A stretch of DNA of 64,000 bases from an uncultured Paracoccaceae bacterium (GCA_947496535.1 CANMDE010000003.1:62001-126000); one strand, 5' to 3'; positions 17,342-27,387 are shown, counted from the stretch's first letter. A program made the numbers and translations. Notes: generated by a model from the letters alone, not told the origin.

Positions 17342-18268
17342 ATGACGATGCGGGTTGTGAAGATCATACTTATCGCTGTGGTTGGCGGGGCTGGTCTTGC
17401 CTTTGCGTTTTCATTTTTCCTATCGATGTTGGATCAAATAAACACCAATCGCGGCTTTGCGCTGGATATGCCGGAGGCCCCGGATGGCTGGACCGTCGCC
17501 CCATATGAGGTTGCGCAGGCCGAGATGATTACGGGGGTTTCCTATGATCCTGCAGCGGAGCCAACCACCGACACCGAAACCCTGATCGCGCGTTTCAATG
17601 CCGGGGTGGAGGATGATGACAATCTGGTGCAGGCGTATTTGAATGAGGACCAGATCATATTGCTGCGTATGCGGTATAGTCCCAAAGCCCAGCCGAGAGC
17701 TGGCATTTCCGCGCAACTCGCTGAGGTGAGAGAGGCGCGCGAGGCAGAGGGGCCACAACCTACGCTATTTGCCAGGATGGATGGGATTTCGTTCATGCAA
17801 GACTTGCCCTTTTCGAAAAACAGCGACACTGGCGAGGTTGTCCCAATAAACTACCGATATTTGACGGCGACGGTCGGTGTTCCTGAGGAAACAAAGTACG
17901 TACCGATTGAAGTGCTTACGAATGCGAGCGATGCCGCGTTGGCCGCGATGATCTCGGGTATTGATATGGCTGCTTTGAACGACAAGATTGATGTGCCGGA
18001 TGAGCAGATTGATGGCGCGGCTGGATTTGTGACCGACGCCGAGACGCCTTTGTCGGATGAGCCGCCCGTGCCGACACCGGCCTATCAGGCCTATCAGTTG
18101 CTACAATCTGATCAGGATCTCGATGAAACGACGCAGGCTATTCTGACAAAGATCGTCGGCCCTGATGTCACACGGGCGGATGTTGCTGACGATCTGGCAG
18201 AGCTGGAGGAAATCGCCCCTGAAATTCGCGCAATTGTTGAGCTGTTGCCGGTCGAAAGCGACGGCTGA
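17342..18268 (+). CDS. Unrecognised membrane-anchored protein
   Basis: A 308-residue protein starting MTMRVVKIILIAVVGG, with one N-terminal transmembrane segment (to about residue 27) and a long acidic domain that is presumably periplasmic. No catalytic motif is visible. The C-terminal third is rich in Asp/Glu/Ala and in short DDLAELEEIAPEIR-type helices. AAAAGGAATT directly before the ATG supports this start rather than the upstream in-frame GTG/ATG codons. It is followed about 105 bases later by the dimethylglycine dehydrogenase-like gene and could share its transcript, but nothing in it suggests a role there. Confidence 0.7.
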   Translation: MTMRVVKIILIAVVGGAGLAFAFSFFLSMLDQINTNRGFALDMPEAPDGWTVAPYEVAQAEMITGVSYDPAAEPTTDTETLIARFNAGVEDDDNLVQAYLNEDQIILLRMRYSPKAQPRAGISAQLAEVREAREAEGPQPTLFARMDGISFMQDLPFSKNSDTGEVVPINYRYLTATVGVPEETKYVPIEVLTNASDAALAAMISGIDMAALNDKIDVPDEQIDGAAGFVTDAETPLSDEPPVPTPAYQAYQLLQSDQDLDETTQAILTKIVGPDVTRADVADDLAELEEIAPEIRAIVELLPVESDG

Positions 18269-18373
18269 CAAACACCGCCTGTCGCATTCAAGCGCAAAGG
18301 TGTCGGCTGCTTCTTTCACTGCTCTGCGCTTTATCGCAAATTAAGCGCGGTACGTGTCAAGGGAGTCGCCATC

Positions 18374-20869
18374 ATGAAAACGCAAGTGAAAGCACTGGTT
18401 GTCGGCGGCGGCGCCGTGGGCACGTCGATTGCTTATCATCTGGCCAAGGCTGGTTGGGATGATGTCATGTTGCTGGAGCGGGATGAACTGACGTCCGGGT
18501 CGACCTGGCATGCTGCTGGTTTGCTGCCGCTTTTCAATATGTCGTTTGCGACGACCCATATCCACAAATATTCAGTCGATTTCTATAAATCGCTTGAGGC
18601 AGAGACCGGGTTGAACGCCGGGTTCGCCGTTGTCGGCAACCTGCGCATGGCCCAAACGCAGGAGCGAATGGACGAGTATATGCTCTATGCTTCGACCGCT
18701 GAGACCTGCGATGTACCTTATGTCTGGATGACCCCCGATGAGATCAAGGCGAAATGGCCGTTGATCCGTACCGAGGATCTGAAGGGCGCACTTTATCATC
18801 ATACCGATGGCTACATTAACCCTGCCGATGTCACGCAGGCGATGGCCAAGGGCGCCCGTCAGCATGGTGCTGTTATTGAGCGCAAATGGCAGGCCGATGC
18901 GTTTGAATGGAATGGCACGGCCTGGGACGTGACCTGCACAAAGATGGTCGAGAAGGGTGGCAATCTTGTGCCCTCTGACGAGCAGATTGTGATTACCGCT
19001 GAGCATGTGGTGACCGCGTCGGGGAACCATGCGCAGACGACTGCGAAAAAGCTGGGGATCAAGATCCCCGCGATCCCGGTAGAGCATCAGTTTATTGTCA
19101 TGGACAAAGACCCGGCGCTTGAGGTGTTCCGGGCTGAGGGGAATGTCGAACACCCTGTCATCCGTGATGCCGATGCCCAGTCCTATGTTCGTGAAGAGCG
19201 TGGCGGTTGGATTCTGGGCGTCTACGAGAAAAACGCCCCGGCCTGCTTTGAATATGGTGTGCCGGATAGTTTCCGTGCTGATTTGTTCCCGCTCGATCTC
19301 GAACGGATTGAAGAGCAATACATGGCGATGATCCACCGTATTCCGTCTTGCGAGGAAAGCGGGCTGAAGGACGATTTCAACGGGCCGATTTGTTATACAC
19401 CTGACGGAAACCCGCTGGTTGGTCCCGCGCCGGGACTGCAGAATATGTGGCTGGCCGAAGGGTTTTCGTTCGGGATCACGGCTGCTGGTGGTACGGGCTA
19501 TTACCTTGCGCAGATGATGGTCGATGGTGAGGCCGAGATCGACATGGCCAGCCTTGATCCCAAGCGCTATGGCGATTGGATGACGACCGAATTTGCGGCC
19601 CGCAAGAACGAGGAATGCTACGATCACGTCTACATCCTGCACCACCCGGACGAGGAGCGGCCTGCGTGCCGGCCTTTGCGGACCTCGCCAGCCTATGATC
19701 GGCAAGCAGCGCGTGGTGCGCAGTTTGGATTTGTGAATGGCTGGGAACGTCCGAATTATTTTGCACCTGCGGGGTTCAGTGACCATGACAGCCGGTCATT
19801 CCGGCGTGGTGGCTGGTGGCAATATGCCGTGGAAGAGGCGAAAGCGATCCGGGAGGGGGTGGGCCTGATCGATGCCACCGCCTTTGCCAAGCATCGCATC
19901 AGTGGGCCGGGGGCGACCGCGTTTCTGGAGTGGTTTACGACGAACAAGCTGCCCAAGGTGGGGCGTATCAACCTGACCTATGCGCTGACATCACACGGCA
20001 CGACGCGCACGGAATACACGATCGTCCGGCTGAAAGAGGATGACTATTATCTGGTCTCTGCGGGGGCTTGGCACGCTTATGACGAAGATTTCCTATACAA
20101 AGCCATCATGGAAAAGGAGGCCGAATTCGGTCGCATCAACGAAGAGGATGTGACGACCAAATACGGTGTCTTTGCCATCGCAGGGCCAAAATCGCGCGAT
20201 GTTCTCAATAAGGTGATCAAGGATGCTGATCCGGCTACAGCCTTGTCCAACAAGCGCTTTCCATGGCTGTCTGCCCGCCAGATCGAGCTGGGGATGTGTC
20301 CGGTAAATGCGATCCGCGTGGCCTATACCGGTGAATTGGGGTGGGAGTTGCATCACCCGATTGAGATGCAGAACTATCTATTCGATTTGCTGGAAAAGGC
20401 GGGTGAAAAGCACGGTATGAAATTGGTCGGCGCACGTGCGCAGAACTGGTTGCGGCAGGAAAAATCCTATCGCGCTTTTGGCAATGAACTGGGCCGCGAT
20501 GCCACCCCGATGGAGGCGGATTTGCCCCGGTTTATTGACCTGTCCAAGGGGTTTCACGGCAAGGCCGAGATGGAGGCTACGGGTATTCGGTCAAAATGCG
20601 TGACGCTGTTGATCGACGGCCCTTCCGACGCCGATCCATGGGGGCGCGAGGCGCTTTACGATATGGATGGGAACCGGATCGGGCGTCTGACATCGGGCGG
20701 CTATTCAGTGGCCTTCGAGAAGTCGATTGGTATGGGATATGTGCGGCCGGAACTGGCGGAAGTAGGCACCAAGGTTCAGGTCAAGATGCAGGATAAGCTT
20801 TGGCCTGCTGAGATTGTGGAAGACAGCCCGTATGATCCGAAAAACGCGACGATACGTGTGGACGGTTGA
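18374..20869 (+). CDS. Dimethylglycine/sarcosine dehydrogenase family FAD enzyme with C-terminal GcvT domain
   Basis: An 831-residue two-domain enzyme. The N-terminal half is a DadA-like FAD oxidase: ALVVGGGAVGTSIAYHLAKAGW binds the dinucleotide, and TSGSTWHAAGLLP contains the histidine that carries covalent FAD in mitochondrial dimethylglycine and sarcosine dehydrogenases. From about residue 435 a GcvT/aminomethyltransferase-like region binds tetrahydrofolate (CPVNAIRVAYTGELGWELH, then RAQNWLRQEKSYRAFGNEL). It should demethylate an N-methyl amine (dimethylglycine, sarcosine or a relative) and pass the one-carbon unit to THF, fitting glycine-betaine or choline catabolism common in marine Rhodobacterales. 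The exact substrate cannot be told from sequence. GGAG precedes the ATG. Confidence 0.88.
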   Translation: MKTQVKALVVGGGAVGTSIAYHLAKAGWDDVMLLERDELTSGSTWHAAGLLPLFNMSFATTHIHKYSVDFYKSLEAETGLNAGFAVVGNLRMAQTQERMDEYMLYASTAETCDVPYVWMTPDEIKAKWPLIRTEDLKGALYHHTDGYINPADVTQAMAKGARQHGAVIERKWQADAFEWNGTAWDVTCTKMVEKGGNLVPSDEQIVITAEHVVTASGNHAQTTAKKLGIKIPAIPVEHQFIVMDKDPALEVFRAEGNVEHPVIRDADAQSYVREERGGWILGVYEKNAPACFEYGVPDSFRADLFPLDLERIEEQYMAMIHRIPSCEESGLKDDFNGPICYTPDGNPLVGPAPGLQNMWLAEGFSFGITAAGGTGYYLAQMMVDGEAEIDMASLDPKRYGDWMTTEFAARKNEECYDHVYILHHPDEERPACRPLRTSPAYDRQAARGAQFGFVNGWERPNYFAPAGFSDHDSRSFRRGGWWQYAVEEAKAIREGVGLIDATAFAKHRISGPGATAFLEWFTTNKLPKVGRINLTYALTSHGTTRTEYTIVRLKEDDYYLVSAGAWHAYDEDFLYKAIMEKEAEFGRINEEDVTTKYGVFAIAGPKSRDVLNKVIKDADPATALSNKRFPWLSARQIELGMCPVNAIRVAYTGELGWELHHPIEMQNYLFDLLEKAGEKHGMKLVGARAQNWLRQEKSYRAFGNELGRDATPMEADLPRFIDLSKGFHGKAEMEATGIRSKCVTLLIDGPSDADPWGREALYDMDGNRIGRLTSGGYSVAFEKSIGMGYVRPELAEVGTKVQVKMQDKLWPAEIVEDSPYDPKNATIRVDG

Positions 20870-20885
20870 CAGATGATGCCGGGTG

Positions 20886-20909
20886 AGGTGGGTTAATACC
20901 CACCCTACG
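20886..20909. repeat. Small dispersed palindromic repeat, copy 1
   Basis: GGTGGGTTAATACCCACCC is an inverted repeat (GGTGGGT/ACCCACC around TTAAT-type centre) followed by TACGTTTG. The same GTGGGT..ACCCACCCTACGTTTG arrangement recurs at 62891-62915, and in the opposite orientation with one change at 45990-46014. Confidence 0.75.
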
Positions 20910-20924
20910 TTTGGGAGCATCACG

Positions 20925-21215
20925 ATGTCGGACAAGATAGAAGTCGAGAATATCAATGTGCCGGGTCAGGTGACGCGGGTTGATAAGGCGAAGTATGAGG
21001 CGATGAAGGCGGCGATGTTGGCGACCTTGCCGAAAGCGTCGCCTGGCATGACCGCCAAAGAGGCAAAAGAAGCCGCGCAACCTTTGCTGCCCGATGATCT
21101 TTTCCCCGATGGTGCCACGTCGGGCTGGTGGCAGAAATGCGTGCAGCTTGATCTTGAGGCCAAAGGCGTGGTTGTGCGTGAGGCAACCAAGCCGCTACGA
21201 TTTCACCAAAACTAG
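20925..21215 (+). CDS. Small conserved protein of unknown function (DUF6958-like)
   Basis: A 96-residue soluble protein starting MSDKIEVENINVPGQVTRVDK, with a central MTAKEAKEAAQPLLPDDLFP and a GWWQKCVQLDLEAKGVVVRE segment that resembles a small winged-helix-like fold; I associate it from memory with DUF6958, without a search. The ATG at 20925 follows TTGGGAGCATCACG. It overlaps the convergent FAD oxidoreductase by 21 bases at the 3' end. Function unknown. Confidence 0.75.
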   Translation: MSDKIEVENINVPGQVTRVDKAKYEAMKAAMLATLPKASPGMTAKEAKEAAQPLLPDDLFPDGATSGWWQKCVQLDLEAKGVVVREATKPLRFHQN

Positions 21216-22289
21216 CGGCTTGCGAAATCGCGCAGGCGATAAGGCGGCGACTTCCTTTGCGGGGATGTCCGGTTCTGTTCCTGCGATGAGGTCAGCCAGC
21301 AATTGGCTCGCAGCTGGAGATGTCTGCATCCCGTAGCCGCCCTGTCCCGCACACCAGAAGAAATTCGCGTCGGCCGGGTCTGGCCCGAGGACCAGCGTTC
21401 GGTCCGGCGCAAAGGTGCGCAAGCCAGCCCATGATGTCAAAAGTCGCGCGACCGGCTCGCTGACATGGGTTTCGTACCGGGCGAGCCCTTCGGCAAGGGT
21501 GATGTCGTCGGTGTGGGCGTCGCAGGGTTCCAGCGGGTCTTCTTCGGCGGGTGAGACGATCAGGGCGCCTGCGTCCGGCTTGGCGTACCAAGTTTCACCT
21601 GCACCGAAGAGCATTGGCCATTTGGACACGTCGTGGTCGCCAGGGGCGGGGATGCGTGCCATAGACCGTCGAAGGGGCGTGACACCGATCGGGATGATCC
21701 CTGCCATTTCAGCGATGACATCGACCCATGCCCCGGCGGCGTTGACAATGTTCTTGACGAAATAACTGGTCGTTTTGGTTTCGACTTCCCACCCCGTTTT
21801 TATTCGGGTGATTGCTGTGACTTTGGCATTGGTTGTGATCTGCGCACCGTTTTCGCGCGCGGTGCGCGCGAAGCTTTGCAGCAGTTTGTCGGTATCGATA
21901 TCGAACGCGTCCGTGTGATAGGCGGCCCGGTCAATCACACCATCTTTGAGGATGGGGATCATGTCCCGCGCTTCGGCGACTGTAATCGGATTAAGGCCAA
22001 ATTGCTCTTGATCGACCGTGAAGTCGTCCGCTGTTTCCGCTGTGCCGATCATTAGCAGACCTCTTGCGCCGAGCACTTCTGCCTGCAGGTGATAGCCGCA
22101 GCTGGCGCTGTTCAATGCGAGGGTTGGACCGGCGCCATAATTGGGTTCGAACGTTGCAGAAGACCTGCCGGATGCATGATAGCTCAATGCATCTTCGGCT
22201 TCGAGCAAGGTCACGCTGCCCAATGGGGCGATACGCGCGGCGGCAGACACACCCGCAATGCCACCGCCGATGATTAGAAAATCGATCAT
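21195..22289 (-). CDS. DadA/glycine-oxidase-like FAD-dependent oxidoreductase
   Basis: A 364-residue flavoprotein. It begins IIGGGIAGVSAAARIAPLGSVTLLEAED (Rossmann dinucleotide fold), continues with YHASGRSSATFEPNYG in the FAD-contact region, and closes with SWAGLRTFAPDRTLVLGPDP and AGQGGYGMQTSPAASQLLADLI, the usual DAO-family end. Substrate is likely an amine or D-amino/imino acid, undetermined. Its ATG overlaps the stop of the upstream aldo/keto reductase (ATGA), so the two are coupled. Length is normal for single-domain DAO proteins. Confidence 0.85.
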   Translation of the reverse strand: MIDFLIIGGGIAGVSAAARIAPLGSVTLLEAEDALSYHASGRSSATFEPNYGAGPTLALNSASCGYHLQAEVLGARGLLMIGTAETADDFTVDQEQFGLNPITVAEARDMIPILKDGVIDRAAYHTDAFDIDTDKLLQSFARTARENGAQITTNAKVTAITRIKTGWEVETKTTSYFVKNIVNAAGAWVDVIAEMAGIIPIGVTPLRRSMARIPAPGDHDVSKWPMLFGAGETWYAKPDAGALIVSPAEEDPLEPCDAHTDDITLAEGLARYETHVSEPVARLLTSWAGLRTFAPDRTLVLGPDPADANFFWCAGQGGYGMQTSPAASQLLADLIAGTEPDIPAKEVAALSPARFRKPLVLVKS

Positions 22290-23218
22290 GCCTCTTCCAA
22301 CCGATCTGTTGCGGGGGGTGGCGTCAGGCTCAATTCGCTGATCCGGTTGTAAAGCATGGGCGTCATTTCGAAATTATTTGCGGCAAGTGATGGTGCGAGT
22401 TGCGCAACTGATCTGGCCGATATGATGGGGGACGGTTGAGCCGGATGATTTGCGGCCCATGCCACTGCAAGCGTTGCGGGTGCGGTTCCGATCTCTGCGG
22501 CCAGTGCTGCGAGATCGCGCGCGGTTTGATGCATCCAACCCTGATCATATCGTGCCTTGTACCGTTCGTCTTCTGTCAGCCGCCCGTGGCCGCTTGTTGT
22601 GTACTTGCCGGTTAACAGACCGCCGCCCAATGGGGAATACGGAACGATCATAATGTCCTGGTCTATCGCCATCGGAAATATCTCAACCTCGGCCTGTCGT
22701 TTGACCAGATTGTACATGGGTTGGATCACATCGATACGTGTGCCAAGCGATTTGGCGACGGATTGCGCCTTGATCACCTGCCATGCTGCATAATTAGACA
22801 CACCGATATGACGGATCAGGCCACTGGCTTGTAGTTCTGCAAGTGTGCTGAACGTTTCCTCCAGGGCGGTGTCTGGGTCAAAACGGTGCATATAGAGCAG
22901 ATCCATCGCATCCTGGTTCAGCTGCTTGCGACAGGTGTCAAAATGGGTGGTGATATTGGCGCGGCCAGCGCCGCCGGCATAGCCGACTTTGGTGGCCAGA
23001 AAGATGTCGTCACGGTCACCTTCGATGAATTTGCCAAGCAGCGCTTCCGACGCACCACCGGTATAGCCAACCGCCGTGTCAAAGTGATTGATTTTCTGGC
23101 CGCGCGCCGCGTCGTACATGGCCCGGCTTTCGCCCTCATCCGCTGTTCCGCCGAATTGCATGGTGCCGAATGCCAGCCTGGATAATGGCGTGCCATTGCG
23201 CGTGGTCAAATTTGTCAT
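22286..23218 (-). CDS. Aldo/keto reductase
   Basis: A 310-residue NADPH-dependent reductase of the AKR barrel family. The catalytic tetrad is visible: Asp and Tyr in [12 protein letters not shown], Lys in [11 protein letters not shown], His in [10 protein letters not shown]. The cofactor end includes [14 protein letters not shown] and [18 protein letters not shown]. It is first in a two-gene operon with the FAD oxidoreductase. The pair might process a sugar- or amine-derived carbonyl, but this is only suggested by coupling. Confidence 0.9.
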   Translation of the reverse strand: MTNLTTRNGTPLSRLAFGTMQFGGTADEGESRAMYDAARGQKINHFDTAVGYTGGASEALLGKFIEGDRDDIFLATKVGYAGGAGRANITTHFDTCRKQLNQDAMDLLYMHRFDPDTALEETFSTLAELQASGLIRHIGVSNYAAWQVIKAQSVAKSLGTRIDVIQPMYNLVKRQAEVEIFPMAIDQDIMIVPYSPLGGGLLTGKYTTSGHGRLTEDERYKARYDQGWMHQTARDLAALAAEIGTAPATLAVAWAANHPAQPSPIISARSVAQLAPSLAANNFEMTPMLYNRISELSLTPPPATDRLEEA

Positions 23219-23344
23219 GGTCGAAGATTGTCATGCCGGTGTGACAATGAAAAGACGTCACGCAGGGTGATTTTCCCGGTCAACAGGGTTTACTTTTTCG
23301 TTGCATCCCGGCCTTTTGCATCTCAAACGGCTAACGGAGGCCAA

Positions 23345-23938
23345 GTGCAGCGATTTCCAGTGGCAAAGCCGGGTCAGGTTATTGGCCTTTTGGGCGGTTC
23401 GTTCGATCCGGCGCATGAGGGGCATGTTCATATTACCAAGGCGGCCCTGCGTCGGTTCAGGCTATCCCGTGTCTGGTGGCTGGTCAGCCCCGGTAATCCG
23501 CTCAAGGTTAATGGACCTGCACCGATGGAGGACCGTTTGCTGGCAGCACGCGCGATGATGCGCCATCCACGCGTGACGGTTACGGATATCGAAACGCGGC
23601 TACAAACGCGCTATACTGCTGAAACCTTGGCGGCATTGCGTCGTCGCTATCCCGGGGTGCGGTTTGTGTGGTTGATGGGTGCGGATAATCTTGCCACGTT
23701 TGATCAGTGGCAAAACTGGCGTTGGATCATGGATCATGTACCTGTTGGTGTGCTCGCACGGCCGGGGGACCGGATTTCCGCCCGCTTGTCCAAGGCCGCG
23801 CGCGTTTATCGCAGCGCCCGCCTGCCGGGAAAGGCCGCCCATCGGTTGGGTCTGCAAAGGACGCCCGCCTGGGTGTTCATCAACCAGCCAATGTCGCGCC
23901 AGTCGTCAAGTGCGATCCGCGCAAGGGGAGAATGGTGA
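23345..23938 (+). CDS. nadD: Nicotinate-nucleotide adenylyltransferase
   Basis: Makes deamido-NAD from nicotinate mononucleotide and ATP. The 197-residue protein has the nucleotidyltransferase motif [18 protein letters not shown] and the C-terminal SSSAIR-type motif in [13 protein letters not shown], as well as [17 protein letters not shown]. The start is a GTG at 23345 with a good GGAGG six bases upstream (ACGGAGGCCAA); the open frame further upstream is not needed. The TGA overlaps the dacB start by one base. Full length. Confidence 0.93.
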   Translation: MQRFPVAKPGQVIGLLGGSFDPAHEGHVHITKAALRRFRLSRVWWLVSPGNPLKVNGPAPMEDRLLAARAMMRHPRVTVTDIETRLQTRYTAETLAALRRRYPGVRFVWLMGADNLATFDQWQNWRWIMDHVPVGVLARPGDRISARLSKAARVYRSARLPGKAAHRLGLQRTPAWVFINQPMSRQSSSAIRARGEW

Positions 23939-25410
23939 TGCTGACACGTCGTGCGTTGATGTTGGGTGCTGCTTCCAGCCTTGCCACAGCCGCGGCGGCT
24001 GATGCGCCGCTGACATCTTTGCGCCCGATACTTCGGTCGCCCGGTGGTCCATTAGCGCGGGTAACGACTGCAGAAATGATCGCACAGGCCGGTCTGGGTG
24101 GTACCGTTGGATTTGTCATCGCAGATGCCACCACCGGCGAGGTTTTGGAGCGGGTCGATGGGGCGGTACCCCTACCACCAGCCAGCGTGACCAAGGCGGT
24201 TACGGCGCTTTTCGCGATAGAGGCATTGGGACACGCGCATCGGTTTGAAACGCACATTTTTGCTGATGGTGAAATAAATGATGGCATATTAGATGGTAAT
24301 TTGATCTTGGCCGGTGGTGGCGACCCCAATCTTGTGACCGATCATTTAGCGGATCTGGCCAGCCGTTTAAAATCTGCTGGTGTCAAAGAAGTGACCGGCG
24401 ATTTCCTCGTTTGGGACAGGGCGCTTACCAATCTTGATGAAATAGATGTCAGCCAGCTTGACTATGCCAGTTACAATCCATCGGTGACTGGGCTGAACCT
24501 CAACTTCAACCGCGTCCATTTTGAGTGGAAGCAGGCCGGGGCCGCTTACGATGTGACGATGGATGCAAGGAGCGAGACGCGGCGTCCGCCGGTTAAGATG
24601 GCCCGGATGCAGGTCGTTGATCGCCGCTCCCCACTGTTCACCTATCAACGCGGCGACAATATGGATCAATGGACTGTCGCCCGCGCGGCGTTGGGTGGTG
24701 GTGGTGCACGATGGTTGCCGGTTCGCTATCCGGCGATTTATGCGGGCGAGGTTTTTGCCACGCTGGCTGCGGCCGAAGGGATCAAGCTGAAACCGCCCAA
24801 GGAAACCGCCGATCCGCCGGATGGCCCCGTCTTGGCTTCTTATGAAAGCGTGCCGCTGACCGTCATGATGCGGGACATGCTGCTTTATTCCACGAACATC
24901 ACGGCAGAAGCGGCGGGACTTTATGCCACCGGTGCGCTGACAGGGCGGATGGAGGGGCTGCGTGCCTCCGCCGATTGCATGAGCCGTTGGATCGCGGGGC
25001 GCGCGGGTGTCAGCCCTCGTTTTGTGGACCATTCGGGCCTTGGCGACGCTTCGCGGGTTACTGCGGTCGATATGGTGAAGATGCTGTCCGCTGATCGGGT
25101 TGCCGGCACGCTTCGCCCGATCATGAAAACCATTGATATGGTGGATGAAAATCGCCGCCTGATCCGCGACCATCCGGGCGAGATACGGGCGAAGACCGGT
25201 ACGTTGAATTTTGTCTCATCGCTTGCAGGTTATGTGCGCAATGCCGGTGGGCGAGACCTTGCCTTTGCCTTTTTTGCCGCAGACCTTGAGGCGCGTGAAA
25301 GGGGCAAGGCCGCAGGTGGAGAACAGCCACCCGGTGCCGTGTCATTCAACAGCGCCGCAAAGCGGCTACAGCAGCGTATCCTGCAACGCTGGGCGGCTAG
25401 CGGGGTGTAG
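23938..25410 (+). CDS. dacB: D-alanyl-D-alanine carboxypeptidase/endopeptidase (PBP4 class, peptidase S13)
   Basis: Periplasmic class C penicillin-binding protein of 490 residues that trims peptidoglycan peptides. A twin-arginine-like or Sec signal begins [21 protein letters not shown]. The active-site motifs are in order: SxxK as PPASVTKAVTALF, SxN as LYSTNITAEAAG, and KTG as RAKTGTLNFVSS. ATG 23938 is preferred because AAGGGGAG lies 8 bases upstream, giving a TGATG junction with nadD; ATG 23932 is the alternative. Length is typical of PBP4. Confidence 0.93.
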   Translation: MLTRRALMLGAASSLATAAAADAPLTSLRPILRSPGGPLARVTTAEMIAQAGLGGTVGFVIADATTGEVLERVDGAVPLPPASVTKAVTALFAIEALGHAHRFETHIFADGEINDGILDGNLILAGGGDPNLVTDHLADLASRLKSAGVKEVTGDFLVWDRALTNLDEIDVSQLDYASYNPSVTGLNLNFNRVHFEWKQAGAAYDVTMDARSETRRPPVKMARMQVVDRRSPLFTYQRGDNMDQWTVARAALGGGGARWLPVRYPAIYAGEVFATLAAAEGIKLKPPKETADPPDGPVLASYESVPLTVMMRDMLLYSTNITAEAAGLYATGALTGRMEGLRASADCMSRWIAGRAGVSPRFVDHSGLGDASRVTAVDMVKMLSADRVAGTLRPIMKTIDMVDENRRLIRDHPGEIRAKTGTLNFVSSLAGYVRNAGGRDLAFAFFAADLEARERGKAAGGEQPPGAVSFNSAAKRLQQRILQRWAASGV

Positions 25411-25431
25411 CAGAGACCGGTTGCGGGGCGT

Positions 25432-26019
25432 TTACCGCTTTCCGCAGGACCGCAGTTGCGTGTCGTAGGAAACTGCCCGTGCCTCAACCTCGCCTGCAAT
25501 GCGGATCAGCCAGCTTTTGGATTTCCACGTGCCGCGTAGATAGCCTGAACGCCCGTCATGGTAGGCCAGATACTGGTTGCGGGTGTCGTAGATCGGAACG
25601 CCGGTTTCTTCGACCGTTTGCACCATATACCAGCCCATGAAGTCTGTCGCATCGTTGATGTCTTCGCGGCGCGCACGTCTGCCACCGACCTCGTCCTGGT
25701 ATTCTTCCCAGGTGCCATCCAGTGCTTGAGAATATCCAACCGCCGATGACTGGCGACCTATTGGGATGATACCCAGCGCGTATCGATGCGGTGGACGGTT
25801 ATCGCCAATGAATTTGCTCTCTTGATAGATGATGGCCATCAAGGACGGCACAGGCACGCCGTATTTACGTTCAACACGCTTGAAAGCCCGTAGGTATTCA
25901 GGTCGTTCGGATACTATACTGCACGCGTCATCAAGGTTTCGCGGTGCTGAGAAATCTCCTCTGGCACCACAACTGCCCAGTGCTGCCAAGAGCACTAACG
26001 CGCGAAAGAAACTGCTCAT
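25432..26019 (-). CDS. Lytic transglycosylase SLT-domain lipoprotein
   Basis: A 195-residue lipoprotein: the signal ends in LLAALGSCGARG, a lipobox with Cys near residue 17. The mature part contains a lysozyme-like SLT domain with the catalytic glutamate in LMAIIYQESKFIGDN, then AVGYSQALDGTWEEY and GWYMVQTVEETGVPIYD. It should cleave peptidoglycan from the outer-membrane inner face. It is convergent with dacB and only 21 bases away, so two wall enzymes meet tail to tail. Confidence 0.87.
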   Translation of the reverse strand: MSSFFRALVLLAALGSCGARGDFSAPRNLDDACSIVSERPEYLRAFKRVERKYGVPVPSLMAIIYQESKFIGDNRPPHRYALGIIPIGRQSSAVGYSQALDGTWEEYQDEVGGRRARREDINDATDFMGWYMVQTVEETGVPIYDTRNQYLAYHDGRSGYLRGTWKSKSWLIRIAGEVEARAVSYDTQLRSCGKR

Positions 26020-26097
26020 CTGCCGCTCGCTTTATGTTTTTTATTAAAAGTATCCTAGACGATGAAAACAGGTCTGTGAACGTAAATCGTGCAAACT

Positions 26098-26979
26098 TCA
26101 GATCACAAATGCCAGGATCAGCGGTAAAGTGAGCACTGACAGGAGGGTCGAGGCAACAACCAGCCCAGCCACAGGCTGCGCATCGGCCCCGTATTTTTCG
26201 GCCAGAAGGTAGGATGTGACGGCCACCGGCGTCGCCACCTGAACGATCAGAACCGCGCTTGCGATCTTGTCCAGACCAAAGAGCTGGGCTGTCAGCGCTC
26301 CTACTGTCACACAGAGCAGAACCTTAATGATGGACAGGCCCACGGCTTGCTTCATTGCCTTGATTTCCAGCCGTGCCACTGCCACGCCAAGCGTGATCAG
26401 CATCATTGGAATGGCCATCTGACCGATGAGATCAAGCGTATTGGTCAGAAATTGGGGTGTCTGCCAGCCTTGCCAGAGAAACAGCGCGCCCAGAACGGTG
26501 GCCCCGACAAGCGGCTCCTGTACCACGCGCAGGAAAGATCCGCCGCCCGAAACGATCCAAATGCCTATTGTGAAAGACAAAATCGCCATGACGGCGAAGA
26601 CCACGACGGCGTAGCTCAACCCGGTTTCACCGAACGCGAAAAGGGCCAAAGGCAGGCCAAGATTGCCGGTATTTCCAAAGGCCAAAGGTGCCAGATAGGT
26701 CTGTACGCTGATCCCCAGCGCCTTGACCAGCGCCCAGCAGGCGAGCATTACGATCCCGTAGGCCACAAGACTTGAGACAGAAATGGCGGCGAGCGCTTGC
26801 GGTTCGATATCGGCTTGCATGAGTGCTACAAAAATCAAGCATGGCACGGCCAGGGTCATTGCCATTCTAGTCACGAATTCGACGCGATATTCAAACCCGA
26901 GCTTGACCCAGAAAAAGCCAACAGCCGCCAGTAAAAACACGGGCGCGGTGATGTTCAGCACTGTCATGGCCAGGTTCAC
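26098..26979 (-). CDS. AEC-family (auxin efflux carrier-like) transporter
   Basis: A 293-residue inner-membrane carrier with about ten hydrophobic segments in two inverted halves. It starts NITAPVFLLAAVGFFWVKLGF and ends with QVATPVAVTSYLLAEKYGADAQPVAGLVVASTLLSVLTLPLIL, both characteristic of AEC/malonate-type carriers. A GTG start at 26979 has AAGGA nine bases upstream; ATG 26967 is the alternative. Substrate is probably a carboxylate, not determinable. Confidence 0.85.
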   Translation of the reverse strand: MNLAMTVLNITAPVFLLAAVGFFWVKLGFEYRVEFVTRMAMTLAVPCLIFVALMQADIEPQALAAISVSSLVAYGIVMLACWALVKALGISVQTYLAPLAFGNTGNLGLPLALFAFGETGLSYAVVVFAVMAILSFTIGIWIVSGGGSFLRVVQEPLVGATVLGALFLWQGWQTPQFLTNTLDLIGQMAIPMMLITLGVAVARLEIKAMKQAVGLSIIKVLLCVTVGALTAQLFGLDKIASAVLIVQVATPVAVTSYLLAEKYGADAQPVAGLVVASTLLSVLTLPLILAFVI

Positions 26980-27060
26980 AGACTGTTTCCTTTTATTGTG
27001 GGAGTGACCCGTAGACTTTTAATGCTGCAAGCGCATATGATGCGACAGGGGTTATTTAGT

Positions 27061-27387
27061 ATGTTTAAAACGCGCGCAAAATATCATTTGGGCCAAGTTG
27101 TCCGCCACCGCAAGCATCCGTTTCGCGGCGTTGTCTTTGACGTGGATGCGATTTTTTCCAACACCGATGCTTGGTATAACGCCATTCCTGAAGATAGCAG
27201 ACCCAAGAAAGACCAGCCATTTTATCACCTGCTGGCCGAGAATGATCAGAGCTATTACGTGGCTTATGTGTCTGAACAGAACCTTGTGGCCGATTATTCG
27301 GGTGAACCGGTGGGCCACCCTGATCTGGACGATATTTTTGGGCCGTTTGAGGATGGCCAATATCCCTTGCAGGTGCAGTTGAACTGA
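27061..27387 (+). CDS. hspQ: Heat shock protein HspQ
   Basis: A 108-residue hemimethylated-DNA-binding (YccV-like) fold protein. HspQ in E. coli stimulates Lon proteolysis and DnaA turnover. Recognisable segments are KYHLGQVVRHRKHPFRGVVFDVD, QPFYHLLAENDQSYYVAYVSEQNLVAD and GEPVGHPDLDDIFGPFEDG. ATG 27061 begins the conserved domain with a GGGG-containing site upstream; upstream in-frame starts at 27037-27040 are possible. Confidence 0.9.
   Translation: MFKTRAKYHLGQVVRHRKHPFRGVVFDVDAIFSNTDAWYNAIPEDSRPKKDQPFYHLLAENDQSYYVAYVSEQNLVADYSGEPVGHPDLDDIFGPFEDGQYPLQVQLN

Noticed and set aside
18572..19786. Minus-strand ORF of 404 codons inside the dimethylglycine dehydrogenase-like gene
   Set aside because: Antisense shadow of a gene with clear FAD and GcvT motifs; no ribosome site.
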